Shown in pieces: positions 40,673 to 41,960 of a stretch of 41,960 nt of DNA. The stretch comes from Sphingomonas changbaiensis NBRC 104936. GTDB lineage: Bacteria; Pseudomonadota; Alphaproteobacteria; Sphingomonadales; Sphingomonadaceae. The translations under genes were made by a program, and so were the position numbers. How positions within the stretch are numbered: position 1 is the first letter of the stretch; every line of letters begins with the position of its first letter. The DNA lies in the NCBI RefSeq assembly GCF_000974765.1, contig NZ_BBWU01000040.1, positions 1 to 41,960 of the forward strand. Reading direction: 5' to 3'. The notes beneath the pieces were generated by a model. It made no database searches and had not been told where the DNA came from. It saw nothing but the letters and a program-made list of their open reading frames with translations.

Positions 40673-41559
40673 TTGCTATCGGCCTCTTGCGGATGGAGCG
40701 AGGTGCCGGCGCGGCCGGGGCGCAACGCCTCGATCCAACTGATCGGGTTGTACCATTCGGCGGAGCCGTCCAGCGAGAAGGTGATGAACTCGGCGCGGCC
40801 GCCGATATTCTCCCACGGCACTGGCCCCCCCAGGCCGCCTTCGATCAGCGGCACGCGGCTGTCGGCCGAGCGATCGCGGTTGTCGCCCATCAGGAAGACC
40901 TGGTTGGGCGGGATCGTCAGCGGCGGGAAATCGTCTGCGCGGCTCGCGCCCAGCTCGATCGTGTCGTAGCTGCGGCCGTTCGGCAGGGTTTCGTGCACGA
41001 TCGGCAGCTCGCAATAGGGCTTGTTGTCGGGCCCGGTGACCAGCCGGCCGGGGAATTGCAGGTCGCTGCACGGCGCGTTCTCGTCGACCGGGATCAGCCT
41101 GGGCGTCGGCTGGCTGCGCTTGATCGGCACGCCGTTGATGATGACGGTGCCGTTCCGCATCTCCAGCCGGTCGCCCGGCAGGCCGATCACGCGCTTGATA
41201 TAATCCTGCTTCTCGCCCGGCGGGGAGACGATCACCACGTCGCCGCGCTCCGGCAGGCGACCGAACAGGCGGCCGTGAATATAGGGCAGCAGATGGAAGG
41301 TCGGCGACACGAACGACCAGCCATAGGGATATTTGGTGACGACCAGCCGATCGCCGACCAACAGCCCCGGCATCATCGATTCGGACGGGATGTAGAAGGG
41401 CTTGGCGATGAAGCTGTGAAAGCCGAGCACGGCCAGGATCAGCCAGAAAATGCCCTTGGCCTCGGCCGCCCAGTCGGTGCCTTTCTTCTTCGTCGCGGGA
41501 GGAGTCGCCGGCGCTGCGCTCTCGACCTTGTCGCCTTCGTTCACGTCAATCCCTCTCAC
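40669..41559 (-). CDS. lepB: Signal peptidase I
   Basis: This 296-residue serine/lysine protease removes signal peptides from exported proteins. The catalytic Ser is S61 in [14 protein letters not shown] and the general-base Lys is K122 in [15 protein letters not shown]. The late [11 protein letters not shown] box is intact. One N-terminal membrane helix ([16 protein letters not shown]) replaces the two of E. coli. GTG at 41559 overlaps the acpS stop (GTGA), so translation is coupled. Confidence 0.96.
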   Translation of the reverse strand: MRGIDVNEGDKVESAAPATPPATKKKGTDWAAEAKGIFWLILAVLGFHSFIAKPFYIPSESMMPGLLVGDRLVVTKYPYGWSFVSPTFHLLPYIHGRLFGRLPERGDVVIVSPPGEKQDYIKRVIGLPGDRLEMRNGTVIINGVPIKRSQPTPRLIPVDENAPCSDLQFPGRLVTGPDNKPYCELPIVHETLPNGRSYDTIELGASRADDFPPLTIPPNQVFLMGDNRDRSADSRVPLIEGGLGGPVPWENIGGRAEFITFSLDGSAEWYNPISWIEALRPGRAGTSLHPQEADSK

Positions 41560-41957
41560 AACGGCACCGCCTCGATGATGACGAACGCCTGTGCCCAGGG
41601 ATGATCGTCGGTCAATGTCAAATGTATCTGGGCCTTGTGGCCAGCGGGCACAAGCGCGTCGAGCGCCGCCTTCGCGCCGCCTTCCAGCCTCAATGTCGGC
41701 CGGCCGGACGGCGCATTGACGACGCCGATGTCCTTCATGAACACGCCGCGCTTGAATCCGGTCCCGACGGCCTTGGAGAATGCTTCCTTGGCGGCAAAGC
41801 GCTTGGCGTAGGTGCCCGCGCGGGTGAACGGCCGCCGCGCGGCCTTGGCGCGCTCGATATCGGTGAACACGCGCCGCTCGAAGCGCTCGCCGAACCGGTC
41901 GAGCGAGGACTGGATGCGCTCGATCGAGCAGAGATCGGAGCCGAGGCCGATGATCAA
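41556..41957 (-). CDS. acpS: Holo-[acyl-carrier-protein] synthase
   Basis: This 133-residue enzyme transfers phosphopantetheine from CoA to acyl carrier protein. The Mg2+-binding motif is [12 protein letters not shown] near residue 4, and the second signature is [19 protein letters not shown] near 50. The start appears to be TTG at 41957, only three bases from the window edge, giving the canonical MIIGLGSD opening. Its ribosome-binding site and any upstream pdxJ lie outside. It leads a coupled operon with lepB and the AI-2E transporter. Confidence 0.95.
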   Translation of the reverse strand: MIIGLGSDLCSIERIQSSLDRFGERFERRVFTDIERAKAARRPFTRAGTYAKRFAAKEAFSKAVGTGFKRGVFMKDIGVVNAPSGRPTLRLEGGAKAALDALVPAGHKAQIHLTLTDDHPWAQAFVIIEAVPL

Positions 41958-41960
41958 AAA

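Overview
This window looks like chromosomal core DNA from a Sphingomonadaceae-type alphaproteobacterium (Sphingomonas in the broad sense). The reasons are a very high G+C content with strongly GC-biased third codon positions, a SciP homologue (the DUF1153 cell-cycle regulator known from Caulobacter), the gene order helicase / S4 protein / FdxA / CarD, the infA-maf-RNase cluster, and several families of imperfect palindromic intergenic repeats of the kind seen in sphingomonads. I see no rRNA, tRNA, CRISPR array, prophage, transposase or defence island. Packing is tight, with many ATGA/GTGA overlaps and many GTG or TTG starts.

Region by region. 1-2.4 kb: a cytosolic cyclophilin, the MgtE magnesium channel and a DUF1489 protein. 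2.4-3.9 kb: two tandem exported GIN-domain (DUF2807) proteins behind a promoter with an operator-like dyad. 4.0-8.2 kb: a leftward run of SUV3-like helicase, S4 RNA-binding protein, FdxA and CarD. 8.4-12.3 kb: M23 peptidase and small envelope proteins, including a lipoprotein gene carrying a second copy of the same dyad. 12.4-21 kb: a FemAB-like protein, then the ligase-associated DNA repair set (PdeM, Lhr helicase, MBL exonuclease). This set is split by two protease genes and has no ligase here. 21-26.6 kb: ThiL, a K+-independent proton-pumping pyrophosphatase, a PilZ protein, then infA-maf-RNase E/G-like. 26.6-30 kb: an aminotransferase, a TauE permease, an exported methyltransferase-like protein and a DUF2721 protein. 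29.95-30.15 kb: a possible stand-alone small transcript encoding an 18-residue peptide with an exceptionally long Shine-Dalgarno match. 30.2-34.8 kb: a lipoprotein, a 2OG-Fe(II) oxygenase, an orphan HicB-like protein, UvrB and a DUF3617 protein. 34.8-38.8 kb: a beta-lactamase-fold hydrolase, a large stem-loop, MnmA, SciP and ribosomal protein S21. 38.9-41.96 kb: a membrane-anchored FKBP, then the overlapping operon acpS-lepB-AI-2E transporter.

Nothing here resembles a large new system. The best leads are small: (a) the 18-codon gene at 30045-30101, preceded by a 15-nt complement of the 16S rRNA 3' tail and closed by its own terminator; (b) the stem-loop at 36331-36414 between convergent genes; (c) a shared operator (TGTRTT-N8-AATACA) linking two envelope-protein loci about 7.7 kb apart, whose regulator is not in the window; (d) the dispersed, ligase-less repair set. 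All positions were read by eye and no similarity search was run.
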